The notes under the pieces: generated by a model
Databases searched by the model: none
Seen by the model: only the letters and a program-made list of their open reading frames with translations
Told to the model about the DNA's origin: nothing
Shown here: one piece after another, positions 28,087 to 38,364 of the stretch
How positions within the stretch are numbered: position 1 is the first letter of the stretch
Layout: the number at the start of each line of letters is the position of its first letter
Made by a program: the position numbers and the translations under genes
NCBI GenBank assembly: GCA_002304315.1
Contig: NEUO01000003.1
Span: forward strand, 1 to 56,770
Source of the DNA: Verrucomicrobiia bacterium Tous-C4TDCM
Lineage (GTDB): Bacteria > Verrucomicrobiota > Verrucomicrobiia > Verrucomicrobiales > Akkermansiaceae
DNA length: 56,770 nucleotides
Direction: 5' to 3'

Positions 28087-28157
28087 GAACTTTGGCCCCT
28101 GACTGGACCACCAGGCTGGTTGCGGATCTGTTTGCCCGTTTCAGCGGACTACCCGCG

Positions 28158-31100
28158 CTACAGCGAGGAGAGATACGCCACGAGGTCGCGCAGTTGCCTC
28201 TTGTTGAGCAGCCCCTTCACGTCGGGCATGGCCCCCGTGGCCCGGGTCCTGGAGACAATGGTTTTCGTGGCATGGGTCCCGAGGCTGCCGTCCGTCAGTT
28301 TGAGGGTCAGCTCCGCATCCGTTTCCTTCATCAGGGTTCCGGTCAAAACGCGTCCGTCCGCCAGCTCGAGCGTGAGCAGGCCGTAGCCAGGAACGATCTT
28401 TGCCTGGGGATCGATCAGCGACTCCAGCAGATAGGCCTTCGATTGCCGCTTGCCGATGCCTTCGAGTGACGGTCCGACCTGTTGGTCGGCATTCGCCAGC
28501 GCGTGGCATTTCGAGCAGGCCAGCTGGGCGTTGTTCGCGAACAAGTTGCGGCCGCCCCGTGCGTTACCGCCCTCGAGTGCGACATCGTATTCCGCCAAAG
28601 GTCCCTGCCCGCGCGTTTTCGCGTGATACTGATCCAGCAGGACGCGCAGGGGGGCGTCCTTCCGCGCCATGGCCTCCGCCGCCTCGAGAACATCGAGCTG
28701 AACGGGGGCCGCGACCTTTCCGGCGATCAGGTCCGTAACCAGGCCTCGCATCACCGGCTCCGGTGTGGGTATCCCGGACAACAGCTTCATCGCGTTCTGG
28801 AACTCGCCCGGGTCGGGCGATTCCCTGAGCGTGCGCAGCAGGTAGCCGCTCACCGCGGGGACACCTTGCCGGAGATCGAGCAGCTCCCTCGCCGCCGCCT
28901 GACGGAGCAGGACGGAGTCCGTGGACAGGCATTCGACCGCCACCGGCACAAACTTCACCGGGTCCTGCCGCCGCAGCCATCCCAACCACTCCACGCGCAA
29001 GGTCGGATCGAGTTCGCCGTTCAACACCGCGCCGGCCGCCCGGGTCCGGTAGTTGCCGGCGGAAGGCACGGTCGAAAGGAGGACGACGGCTCTTTTCGCG
29101 ATCGTGATGTCCTCGTCGCCGGTCAGCACCGCGATGACTTCCGCGCCGAATCCCTGGTCGAGGATTTTCCGGTCGAAGGCGGGTGCGGGGAAATGGCGGC
29201 CATCGACCGGATCGATCACCAAGGGCTCTGACCAGGATGACAGCATGTCGAGACCGGCCACGCGCAGCCCGGGCTGCTGCCCCGGGTCGGTCACCAGCGC
29301 GGCCATGCGTCTCACCGCGGCCGGAGTTCCGATCCGCCGGTTGGCGGCCAGCGCCCTGATGGCGATCGCCGGCGCTTGGCGGGATTCCAGCTTGGCCGCC
29401 ACCGCCTCGAGGGCCGCCGGGTCTTGCGCGAAGCGATCCGCATCGGCATCATCGTAGATCCCGCGCACCGCGTCGCACCGCACCTGTTCCGACGGATCGT
29501 CGAGGAAGGCCATCATCCCGCGGGTCGCACCGAGTTTCCGGAGCGCCACGAGCGCGGCGATCCGCATCGCCTCGGAGGCGTGGCTGGAGCATGCTTCGAG
29601 TTCGTCTCTGGTGGCGACGCCTGCCAGACCCGCCACCCCGGCGTGCCGCAGCACGGGGATCTTGTTGTCCGCGGAGACCAGCAAGGCGGTGAGCGCCCCG
29701 AAGGCACCCGGGCTCTTGAGCTTGCCGCAGGTGATGGCCGCGAGGTGTTGGACCCGCGGTGAAGGATCCGCGAGCAGACGAGGGATCCGGTTGTCGGGAT
29801 CAAACGCGAGATCGCCCGCCCAGCGCGCCGCCTGGGCACGGATCTCAGCGTCGCCATCCGCGCAAAGGGCCGCCAGCAGATCCTTATCCCGGTGCTTCAG
29901 CTGGCCGAGCCCCCACAGGCTGTGAAGCCGGGCGAGCAGCGGGGCCTTGCCGTCGAGCGCCACGGCTTGCAGCGCCGCGGTCTCGTCGCGCGCGACCAGT
30001 TCGAACTGCGCGGCCAGGCGGACCCGGCGATCGGCGTGCCCGAGCAGCGCGACGCATCCGGGTGGATCCAATGCAGCCAGGCCCTTGCCCAAGGCGTTGC
30101 TGGTTTCCAGGGCCGCCAAACCCGCGGGCCGCGGGTCCTTGAGCCGCCACAAGCTACTCAGTCCGCCGCGCGGGTCCCACAGCGTGAAATAGACCCCGCC
30201 ATCCGGAGCGACCGTCGACGACAGCACCTGCTGGTTCAGTCCCTGCACCAGCAGGTCCTCACCCTCGCGTCTGAAGCCGGCCCCGTCCTCGACCATCCGG
30301 ATCGCCCGGATCTCGCCCAGGCCGCCGATCAGGAAGTGGTCCTGGTACTTGCCTCCCATCGCGGTTCCCGGCTGGAAGGAAAACGCGGCGGGCGCGTTCC
30401 AGCTGTTCTCGATCGGCGGCAGGATATGGGAGGGCTGGCCGGGGTGAAAGGGAAGCCACATCTTCTCCTCCAACCACGGGCTGTAGAGCCCGTCTGGGGC
30501 CGACCGGTAGTAGCCCGTCAGGCGGCGATACTGGTAATAGCAGCGCCAGCCCGAATCGGAGCCTTCCGGAAGATAGACCAGGCGTTCCCGCTCGCCCTGG
30601 AAGTCGGCGTCGTGATCGATCGAGAACAGGTTCCCGTGGTTGTCGAAATCGAAGGCCTGGGGGTTGCGCAATCCGCTGGCAAAAACCTCGAACCCGCTGC
30701 CGTCCGGATTGCAGCGCAGGATCGCTCCGGTATGAGGATAGGCGAAGTGCCGGCCTTCCTTTGAAACCACATCGACCCCGCGGTCGCCCATGCTCCAGTA
30801 CAACTTGCCGTCGAGCCCCTGCACCAGGCCGTGGAGGTCGTGGTTGCCGTAACCGATATGGTTGGCGAAGCCATGCGCCAGAATCTCCTTCTTGTCCGCC
30901 CGGCCGTCGCCGGTGGTGTCGGTCAGTTTCCAGACATCCGGGATGATGGTGGCGTAAACCGACCCGCCGATCGGCGCCACGCTGTGCGCCACACCGGTAA
31001 CGGTGTCGTTGAAACCCTCCGCGAACACCGTGGAGGCATCGAAGCGGCCGTCGCCATCGGTGTCCCGCAGGGTGAGCACCTGTTCGCCGCGGATCTTCAG

Positions 31101-31484
31101 ATCGGCGGCGTCGACCTTGCCGTCGCCGTTGTGATCCCCCAGGCGCTGGGATTTCGCGATCCGCTCCGAGTAGTTCCCTTCGATCCATTGCTTCTTCTGC
31201 GCGACCGAGGTGAAGCCCATGTCCACCTCGTGCAGGAAGGGCGACTTGAGGATGCTGATCTCCTCCTCGTTGTAGCGGGCGGTCCTGGTGACGTAGACCG
31301 TGCCGTCCGCCGCCACGCCCACGCCCAGAATCCGATTGGCTAGGAATCCGGGGGCCATCAGTGGTTCCGCCACGAGACCGTCGCGTCCCGTGAGCGGGCC
31401 GTCGGCGATCACCAGCGGCGCCGCGCCGAGGGGGGCGCAAGCCGCGACGAAGGCCAGGACGCGAATGGCGGGTGGGGAATCCAT
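28158..31484 (-). CDS. PVC-type heme-binding CxxCH protein / membrane-bound dehydrogenase-like with HEAT repeats
   Basis: Long NHL/glucose-dehydrogenase-like region (GDHNGDGKVDAADLKIRGEQVLTLRDTDGDGRFD), HEAT-like section, C-terminal NNAQLACSKCHALANADQQVGPSLEGIGKR heme motif. Confidence 0.88.
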   Translation of the reverse strand: MDSPPAIRVLAFVAACAPLGAAPLVIADGPLTGRDGLVAEPLMAPGFLANRILGVGVAADGTVYVTRTARYNEEEISILKSPFLHEVDMGFTSVAQKKQWIEGNYSERIAKSQRLGDHNGDGKVDAADLKIRGEQVLTLRDTDGDGRFDASTVFAEGFNDTVTGVAHSVAPIGGSVYATIIPDVWKLTDTTGDGRADKKEILAHGFANHIGYGNHDLHGLVQGLDGKLYWSMGDRGVDVVSKEGRHFAYPHTGAILRCNPDGSGFEVFASGLRNPQAFDFDNHGNLFSIDHDADFQGERERLVYLPEGSDSGWRCYYQYRRLTGYYRSAPDGLYSPWLEEKMWLPFHPGQPSHILPPIENSWNAPAAFSFQPGTAMGGKYQDHFLIGGLGEIRAIRMVEDGAGFRREGEDLLVQGLNQQVLSSTVAPDGGVYFTLWDPRGGLSSLWRLKDPRPAGLAALETSNALGKGLAALDPPGCVALLGHADRRVRLAAQFELVARDETAALQAVALDGKAPLLARLHSLWGLGQLKHRDKDLLAALCADGDAEIRAQAARWAGDLAFDPDNRIPRLLADPSPRVQHLAAITCGKLKSPGAFGALTALLVSADNKIPVLRHAGVAGLAGVATRDELEACSSHASEAMRIAALVALRKLGATRGMMAFLDDPSEQVRCDAVRGIYDDADADRFAQDPAALEAVAAKLESRQAPAIAIRALAANRRIGTPAAVRRMAALVTDPGQQPGLRVAGLDMLSSWSEPLVIDPVDGRHFPAPAFDRKILDQGFGAEVIAVLTGDEDITIAKRAVVLLSTVPSAGNYRTRAAGAVLNGELDPTLRVEWLGWLRRQDPVKFVPVAVECLSTDSVLLRQAAARELLDLRQGVPAVSGYLLRTLRESPDPGEFQNAMKLLSGIPTPEPVMRGLVTDLIAGKVAAPVQLDVLEAAEAMARKDAPLRVLLDQYHAKTRGQGPLAEYDVALEGGNARGGRNLFANNAQLACSKCHALANADQQVGPSLEGIGKRQSKAYLLESLIDPQAKIVPGYGLLTLELADGRVLTGTLMKETDAELTLKLTDGSLGTHATKTIVSRTRATGAMPDVKGLLNKRQLRDLVAYLSSL

Positions 31485-31566
31485 GGGTATTGTGGGGTTG
31501 GGATCGGAACGGAAGGCGGTTCCGGCGGGGGCCGGAATCCATGCCGCGGCCCGGCCTGGTGGGCCG

Positions 31567-33144
31567 CTACCAGGAGTCGGTCCGGAATGGTTGCGCCGGC
31601 AGGCCGTCCCGGTTGAACAAGTTGGCCCACGGAAACGAATTGCTCCAGGCGTAGCGCGCCGCGGCGGGCTGCGGCACTTTCGCGCTCGAGAGCACGACCG
31701 TGTCGCCCTCGATCCTGGCATCGGCCCAGACGAATTTCTTGTCCTCGCCGGCGATCATGAATCCCTGCGGCGCGCCGCCGTCCTTGAAGGCCATGCCCTT
31801 GCCCGTGTGGGTGAAGTTCAGCGTGACCTTGTCGCCGGCGATCTTGTGGCTCGAGTAGACCGGGCCGAGGTATTCGTTTTTCCGCCCGTAAGCCGTGGCC
31901 AGAGCGACCTGGACCGCGCGCGCGCCGTAGCCGGATTTGTTGGCCGGGTGGACGCCGGCTCCGAGGTCGCTGCTGGTGACCATGTGGGTGTTCGGATACT
32001 TCATGATCCGCAGGAACACCTCGTGTGAATAATCGGCCCCCGGGCCGCGGGGGATCGTCCCGGGCAGCGGCGCGAATTTCTCCGCCAGCCGGTTCTCCGG
32101 TTGCGAGTTGTCAAACGCGCAGCCGCCCCCGCTCGGTTTCTGCACGTAGAGGAACGGGAAATCGCCCTGGCCCCAGGCCTTGCGCCAGCCGCCGACCAGC
32201 GCGCCCATGAGCGTCACCTGGTCCACCCCGACGATGTTCGTCCGGCTTTCCCCCTGGTCCCAGAGCACGCCCTTGATCCCAAAGCCGACGTAGGGCCGGA
32301 TGTGGGCCTCGAACAGCTGGCCGATCTTGCCTTTTTCCGCCTCCCCCGCCTTGCCCGGCGGTTTCGGCGGCCGCGGCGCGGGCGGGGGAGTCTTGCCCTC
32401 CTGCTTGGCGGCGGCGGCCAGCGGCTGCCAGGCGGCCTGCTCCTGATCGAACTTCGCCTTGGCCGTGTTGTATCTCTCGATCAGCACCCCGTGCTCCGGG
32501 CTCTTCTCGAATTCCGCCACCACCCCGGCGCAGGCGGGATCGCCGCGGAACATATCCTCGCTGAGCCAGAACCCCGACGGGGTGCCGCCCACCGCGCCGA
32601 CCATCAGTCCCACCGGCACGTCCAGGTCCTTCTGCAAGGGAAAGCCGAAGGAGAACAGCAGCGCGCTGAAGCCGGCGATGCTGTCCGGGGTCGCTTCCTG
32701 CCAGGCATCCTTGGCACCCTTCTTCATCAGGCGGATCTTCGGATAACTTCCCCTGGCCGCTTCCGCGAGCACCGGATCGCCCGCGAGGTAGGCCGACACC
32801 GGCATGTCCATGTTCGACTGGCCGGAGCCGATCCACACGTCGCCCACCAGCACGTCTTCGATCTGCCGGTCGCCGATTGTCAGGACCTCCGGCCCGCCGG
32901 CCTCCAGCGCGGCGAGTTTCACAAGCCATTTGCCATCAGGACCGGCGGTGGCGGTTAGCGATTGGTCGCGGAATTTGACGGCCACCTTTTCGCCGGGAGC
33001 GGCCGTTCCATACACCGGAACGGCCATCCCGCGCTGCAGGACCATGTGCGGGGTGAAAACCTTCGGCAGGACCACCTCGCCCTGCAAGGGCGAGGCAAGG
33101 AAGACCAGGGCAAGGAGGCGGGCGGCATTTGATCGCGGCAACAT
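31567..33144 (-). CDS. Sialate O-acetylesterase
   Basis: MLPRSNAARLLALVFLASPLQGEVVLPKVFTPHMVLQRGMAVPVYG, VLVGDVWIGSGQSNMDMPVSAY, GVLWDQGESRT. Confidence 0.9.
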   Translation of the reverse strand: MLPRSNAARLLALVFLASPLQGEVVLPKVFTPHMVLQRGMAVPVYGTAAPGEKVAVKFRDQSLTATAGPDGKWLVKLAALEAGGPEVLTIGDRQIEDVLVGDVWIGSGQSNMDMPVSAYLAGDPVLAEAARGSYPKIRLMKKGAKDAWQEATPDSIAGFSALLFSFGFPLQKDLDVPVGLMVGAVGGTPSGFWLSEDMFRGDPACAGVVAEFEKSPEHGVLIERYNTAKAKFDQEQAAWQPLAAAAKQEGKTPPPAPRPPKPPGKAGEAEKGKIGQLFEAHIRPYVGFGIKGVLWDQGESRTNIVGVDQVTLMGALVGGWRKAWGQGDFPFLYVQKPSGGGCAFDNSQPENRLAEKFAPLPGTIPRGPGADYSHEVFLRIMKYPNTHMVTSSDLGAGVHPANKSGYGARAVQVALATAYGRKNEYLGPVYSSHKIAGDKVTLNFTHTGKGMAFKDGGAPQGFMIAGEDKKFVWADARIEGDTVVLSSAKVPQPAAARYAWSNSFPWANLFNRDGLPAQPFRTDSW

Positions 33145-33369
33145 GGGATTTCGGGTTGATTTCTTTGGTTTGATCGCAGGCGATCGAGAACGGTCGAGTG
33201 CCCGGGCGCGGGCACCTCCGGAGTGAGCCGCTTTCCCCGGGCAAGGGTGGCATTTCATCGGGGCGGAGGCTCGTTGGAGATAAGCGCCGGATCACCGGTT
33301 GTGCCGTTTTGTCTTGCGATCAGGTTCATCTCGTCAGCGGCTGAAGCCAAGGTCGGTTCTGATGATGAT

Positions 33370-36048
33370 TCATTTTGAGGGAACCCGCGCCGGGCCGGGG
33401 CGGGCAACGTAATCCGCCGAGGGGGCGGCACCGCTGATCAGCACGTCCACGGGTGTGGTGGAATCCAGCTCGGCCCAGAGGATCATCGTTCTTGTGCCGT
33501 CGGTATCGACGATGGTTCCCTGGCGGACATCTTTGGCGACGGCTCCTATGGTCTCCAATTTCGCCGCGCCGCGGTGTCCCCAGTTGCGGATGGTGAAACA
33601 GAGGTTGGCGATGGGGTTTTCCCCGGTGGCTTTGATCCGCACGGACATCGCTTCTTTCCCGGCCACGATGGGAAAGGCGCGCGACGGCTTGTGAAAGGCG
33701 CTTGCTTCACAGCCGGCCAGGGCGGTGATTTCCGGTGGTCGGCACCACGATCTGGCGAGTGGCACGAGGCGGGCCGCGGGCTGCCGCGTGAACCCGTAGA
33801 GGACCAGGCTGCCGAACTTGGTCGCCGCGTCGTTGGCCCCGAGGGCAAAGTGGGTGACCCGATCGGTCGCCACGGCGAACCGGCCGTCGGACGGCACCAG
33901 GTGCATCGGCCAGTGGTTCCATGGACCGGCGAAGGGGTCCGGGGTGTGTTTGGAATGCTCGCCAGCTCCCCAGGGTTTGATGAATCCGCCTTGAAACATG
34001 GCGAAGACCTTGTGCTCCGACTTCGAGTTCAACACTTCAAAGCAAGCGTCCTCGAGAGGATTTCCCGGCACCCGTTTTTCGGGGCCCCAGGTCAGCTCGC
34101 GGATGTCGCCGCCCAGATTCCCGACGGTCATGGCCTGCAGGTTCATCACATCCAGCGCCGTCTCCCCGGGGTTGGTTAGAAATTGGATATCCTGGAATCC
34201 AGGCGGCCCTCCCGGGCTGTTCCAGACCACCTGGCGGACGCCGGTGCCATCGGGATAGATGGTGTGGTATTCGTCAGTCCATGCTCCGGGATTGAGGTTC
34301 TGGTAGCTCACATCCACGCACGGATAGCGCCAATGGATCAGCACGCGGGCCGGGGTGTTCTCGATGATCCGGGCATGGCAATGGCGGAGCTGCTTGTCGG
34401 CCATGTGCTCCGAGCAGCCGTGCTTTCCACCGTTCTCGGAGCTTTGGTCGGCCATCCAGCGGTTGTTATCGGTCACCCAGTTCGGGGCAAGGTTGGTGCC
34501 TCGCCAATAGACGACGCTGCAGGGGTTGCTGTCGAACTTGACGACAATCTCCGAGCCGGGCAAGTCGCGCCAGAGCGGGTCCCAGACATCGCTGAACGGC
34601 AGGGTCTTGTAGGTGGCGCCGAACCGTCTGGCCGCGCCGGCCTCTCCCGGCAGAACGCCCTTGGCAAGATCCGAGCGGCGATCCGCCGGACGCAGGGCGT
34701 CATAAGACTGTTTCACCTGGTCCGCTGCCAGGGCTTCGCGGTAAACACTCACTTCATCAAGCAGTCCCTGGATTCCGTAGACAAACCCGAGGTTTCTCAG
34801 CGGACCGCGGACGGCATCGGTGCAGCGCTCCGGCTCGTTGTTGCGGCCGAGGAGCAGAGGTGTCGACGGTGACGTCAGCGCGCCTTCGAAGGCATCGGCA
34901 GCAAGTTCCTCGCCATCGAGGTAGAGACGGATCCAGCCATCGCCAACGGTCGCGCACAGATGGCGCCATTGGTAGAGCGGAAGGACGGCGGCTTTCGCTT
35001 TCACGGTATGCCCCGCGACGGTGACGAGCGGGTGGCCGTAGGCATCGAGCCCCAGATACCAGCCCTGCTTGCCGAAGCCCCGGGAGTGATGGACCAGCGG
35101 CGCGATGTTATACGGGTAGGCGTCCAATGCGATCCACGCCTCCACGGTGACCGCGTCATGGGTTGCGGGCTTGGATTCCATCGAGACGCCGGTGTAGTAG
35201 CCGTCCAGCGCGAGGGCGGTGCCCGAGACGCCCTTCTTGAAGCGGGTCATCAGCCCGGTGATCTCGCAGTCGGCAGCGCTGGCGGACTCCCGGACCTTAT
35301 CGCCATGTGGCTTCATTCCGTCATCGAAATCCCAATGGTGCGCCGGGGCGGCCGGTCCGCCGCGCGGCTTCACGGGGCTTCCCGCGCATGGGGGCCGCGG
35401 GAGAAACGGCGGTTTCTGACCGGGCTTGACCGGGCCGTGTTCAATGCCCGAGGCGGTTAGCCCGAGGCTCTGCCGCGTGATCAGCCGAGGGTCGATCCAG
35501 TCCTCGTAGCGGGTATCCGCGGCGTCCCTGACCTCGCGCTCGACAGCGCCATCGGGATGGATCGTGAACGTCTCGTGCACCACGCCGGTGATACCACGCG
35601 GATTGAGGGAATCCAGTTCCCCGTTGGCTTTGGCGACCGGCGTGATGTCCTTGAAGTGGCGCCAGTGGACCACGATCCTATCAGGTCCGTCCTCAAGCAG
35701 CCGCACGTGGCTGTAGAAACGGTTCGGATCCCCATCCTCCCGGCCAAAGAGGCTCTCGACCTGATGAACCCCGCCCGCCGTCCTCCACTGCGGCAGGTAG
35801 CCGTTGGCCCGGCAAAACTCGAGCCGCTTCGTTCGGCCCAGGCTCACCACCAGGTCCGCATACTTTCCAATCTCTCCCTCCGACTCCGAATCCAGGCGGG
35901 TGTAATAGGCCTCGAACGCGACGGCATTGACCGGCAGACCCGACAGAATGGCCGCTGCGAAGGCAAGGAGCGGGCGCCGGGGCTGCCCGCGCACGGGGGA
36001 CCCGATGCCGTGACGGTTGCCTTCATGATTTCTCGCCCCTCGTTTCAT
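33370..36048 (-). CDS. Secreted LamG-domain protein
   Basis: 892 aa; APAHHWDFDDGMKPHGDKVRESASAADCEITGLMTRFKKGVSGTALALDGYYTGVSM...VEAWIALDAYPYNIAPLV...LYLDGEEL, concanavalin-like fold. Confidence 0.75.
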   Translation of the reverse strand: MKRGARNHEGNRHGIGSPVRGQPRRPLLAFAAAILSGLPVNAVAFEAYYTRLDSESEGEIGKYADLVVSLGRTKRLEFCRANGYLPQWRTAGGVHQVESLFGREDGDPNRFYSHVRLLEDGPDRIVVHWRHFKDITPVAKANGELDSLNPRGITGVVHETFTIHPDGAVEREVRDAADTRYEDWIDPRLITRQSLGLTASGIEHGPVKPGQKPPFLPRPPCAGSPVKPRGGPAAPAHHWDFDDGMKPHGDKVRESASAADCEITGLMTRFKKGVSGTALALDGYYTGVSMESKPATHDAVTVEAWIALDAYPYNIAPLVHHSRGFGKQGWYLGLDAYGHPLVTVAGHTVKAKAAVLPLYQWRHLCATVGDGWIRLYLDGEELAADAFEGALTSPSTPLLLGRNNEPERCTDAVRGPLRNLGFVYGIQGLLDEVSVYREALAADQVKQSYDALRPADRRSDLAKGVLPGEAGAARRFGATYKTLPFSDVWDPLWRDLPGSEIVVKFDSNPCSVVYWRGTNLAPNWVTDNNRWMADQSSENGGKHGCSEHMADKQLRHCHARIIENTPARVLIHWRYPCVDVSYQNLNPGAWTDEYHTIYPDGTGVRQVVWNSPGGPPGFQDIQFLTNPGETALDVMNLQAMTVGNLGGDIRELTWGPEKRVPGNPLEDACFEVLNSKSEHKVFAMFQGGFIKPWGAGEHSKHTPDPFAGPWNHWPMHLVPSDGRFAVATDRVTHFALGANDAATKFGSLVLYGFTRQPAARLVPLARSWCRPPEITALAGCEASAFHKPSRAFPIVAGKEAMSVRIKATGENPIANLCFTIRNWGHRGAAKLETIGAVAKDVRQGTIVDTDGTRTMILWAELDSTTPVDVLISGAAPSADYVARPGPARVPSK

Positions 36049-36051
36049 CCG

Positions 36052-38364
36052 TTACTTCGGCTCGGGGTAACCCGCTCCTTCCGGAACGAGCAATACCGTC
36101 GAACCGGCTTCCGTCTTCCATTCGACCCTGTCGCCTTTCAAAGCCGCAACCTTGGCACCGTCGCGATAGACATCGATCGACCTGCCCGGCCACGGGTTCA
36201 CCATCACGCACGGCCTGCCTTTCTCGCTTTGGATCCCCACGTATCGCACCTCGCCGCCTTCGAGTTCGCTGGAAACCAGGAAGGCACCCCACACGCGGAG
36301 GTTGGCGAATCGGGCGTCCTTGTCCTTCGGCCACACGGGGAACAGGCGGAGCACGCCCGCGTGCCCCATGCACAGCATCTCGTTGATGGTGTTGGGAACG
36401 ATGCTGCAATTCTCGATGCCGTGCGGATTGCCCCTGATGAATCCGTTCGGGGCACCCTTCGTTGCGATCATCTCGCGCAGCTTGGCGAGGATGACCCCGG
36501 GATCGTAGCCGGCGCGGACGGCCGCCGGATAGAAGCTGTTCATGCCATTTCCGTCGAACCATCCGTTCCTGACGTCGAGGGTGTTCCGGGAAACCTCGAG
36601 CTCCTCGGGCGAGCTGTCCAAACCGATCGCGCCGGCCGGATAAATGTGCTGGATGCCCAGCGTGTTGTTGCGCCACCACGCGGTGCCCTTTTCGGTGTAG
36701 CGGAAAACCCTCACCTTCGGTTTCTCGATGCCGCGGTCCTCGGCGGGGAGTCGCGGCAGCGCCATCTCCTGATAGCTCCAACCGCTGAGGTGATCGAGGA
36801 TGTGCCGCCACTTCTCATGGCGTCCGGCGTCCACCCCCAACTCACGGCTCATGTCGAGCGCCAGCTCAAGGGCGTTTCGAACAAGCGCGAGCGAGACGAT
36901 TGAGTTGAAATCGTTGCGGGACCGTTCGTGGATCGCGTCGTTCCTGATGACGTGGCGGCCGTCCTCGAACACCAGATAATCCTCCCAGAAGTCCGCGACA
37001 TCAAGCACCAGCGGATAGAGCCTGCGGGCGTAGTCCTGGTCGCAGGTGAGATGCCAGCGCATCGCGACATTCACCAGGCAGTAGGCCGCGTTGGAGCGCT
37101 GGCCGTAGAAGAGTCCTCCTTTCTCGACGTGTTCCGGCCTGGCATAGCCGTCGGTCGGATAGCCGAGGGTGGTTTCGATGCCCTTCGGCCCGATCCCGAC
37201 GGGGTAGTAAACGCCGCGGACGTCCAGGGCGTTCCTCGCATACCATCGCGCGCGCTGGTGGAAATCGAGGATCGGCGCGTGATAGGGATCGGCCTGCTCG
37301 ATGTGGTTGGAGGAATACAACCCGTAGAACGGTGCCATGTGATTGTAATTCAGGTGATAATCGCCCTCCCAGCCCGGGGTGTCGGTCGTGTTCCAGATTC
37401 CGAAAATCGGCGGCGGGAATTCCGCGTCGCGGCTGGCGCAGGCCATCACGTAATTCGAAAGATAATAGCGTTGCTCAAGGACCGGGTCGCCGATCTCGAC
37501 GAACGATTTGGCCCAGAAATCCCGCCACCAGGCCGCGTGTCCGGCCTTCAGTTCACCCATCGCTCCGGCGTTCATGGCACCGATCCGCTTGCGGACATCC
37601 TCGAGCGGCGTCGGACTCTTGAATCGGCTTTGCAGGGCCGCGACGATCGTCACCGGTTCGCCGACCTTGAGCTTGAAAGCCGACGCGCCGGTTCCCGGCA
37701 ATTTCATGGCACAGGCCGCTTCGGTTTCGATCTCGACATCCTTCGCGAACTTCCGGGTCGCCCAGCGGATTTCCCCGTCCTCGCCCGCGGTCACCTCCGA
37801 ACCGCCGCCTTCCTGGACCCACAGGTTCACCTCGACCTCGGTATCCCGGCCCGCAGCGGTCAGTTCCACGACCAGCATGTTCTCGGTGGCGGCGACCCAC
37901 GAGCGCACCTCCACGGCCGCTCCGCCCTTGTCGCCGGCCCACTTTGAAACGGTGACCGCGTCGTAGAGATGCTGTTCGGTATTCGATCCGCCAGCCAAGT
38001 CCGGAAAGCGGACATCGATCCCTCCGAAGACCCGCGGGCCGGCGGGGCCGGTTTTGAAATCGTGCGCCAGTTTCCAGAAATCATTCTTGCAGAGCCAGAA
38101 CCGCGGGCCATTGGCCACCTGGCGAACCTTCCTGTCGTCCCCCCGTTCGGTGATCTCGGAAAGGCACACCCCCATGTCGCCGTTGCCCAGCAGCGGTCCA
38201 TCGACGCTCGTCTTGATCGGGGTGCCCATCGAGAGCCCCCGGAACACGGCCTTGCAGGGCGAGACCACCCGTTTTGATCCCGTGACCAGCGTTTCGCCGC
38301 CGCCTGAGGCCAGCGCGCAGGTGGTGATCAACAGGGCGACAAGAGGGCGGGGAGTGCGTTTCAT
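36052..38364 (-). CDS. Six-hairpin glycosidase-like (GH95-like) protein
   Basis: GTPIKTSVDGPLLGNGDMGVCLSE N-terminus and FGIWNTTDTPGWEGDYHLNYNHMAPFYGLYSSNHIEQADPYHAPI central region. Confidence 0.65.
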   Translation of the reverse strand: MKRTPRPLVALLITTCALASGGGETLVTGSKRVVSPCKAVFRGLSMGTPIKTSVDGPLLGNGDMGVCLSEITERGDDRKVRQVANGPRFWLCKNDFWKLAHDFKTGPAGPRVFGGIDVRFPDLAGGSNTEQHLYDAVTVSKWAGDKGGAAVEVRSWVAATENMLVVELTAAGRDTEVEVNLWVQEGGGSEVTAGEDGEIRWATRKFAKDVEIETEAACAMKLPGTGASAFKLKVGEPVTIVAALQSRFKSPTPLEDVRKRIGAMNAGAMGELKAGHAAWWRDFWAKSFVEIGDPVLEQRYYLSNYVMACASRDAEFPPPIFGIWNTTDTPGWEGDYHLNYNHMAPFYGLYSSNHIEQADPYHAPILDFHQRARWYARNALDVRGVYYPVGIGPKGIETTLGYPTDGYARPEHVEKGGLFYGQRSNAAYCLVNVAMRWHLTCDQDYARRLYPLVLDVADFWEDYLVFEDGRHVIRNDAIHERSRNDFNSIVSLALVRNALELALDMSRELGVDAGRHEKWRHILDHLSGWSYQEMALPRLPAEDRGIEKPKVRVFRYTEKGTAWWRNNTLGIQHIYPAGAIGLDSSPEELEVSRNTLDVRNGWFDGNGMNSFYPAAVRAGYDPGVILAKLREMIATKGAPNGFIRGNPHGIENCSIVPNTINEMLCMGHAGVLRLFPVWPKDKDARFANLRVWGAFLVSSELEGGEVRYVGIQSEKGRPCVMVNPWPGRSIDVYRDGAKVAALKGDRVEWKTEAGSTVLLVPEGAGYPEPK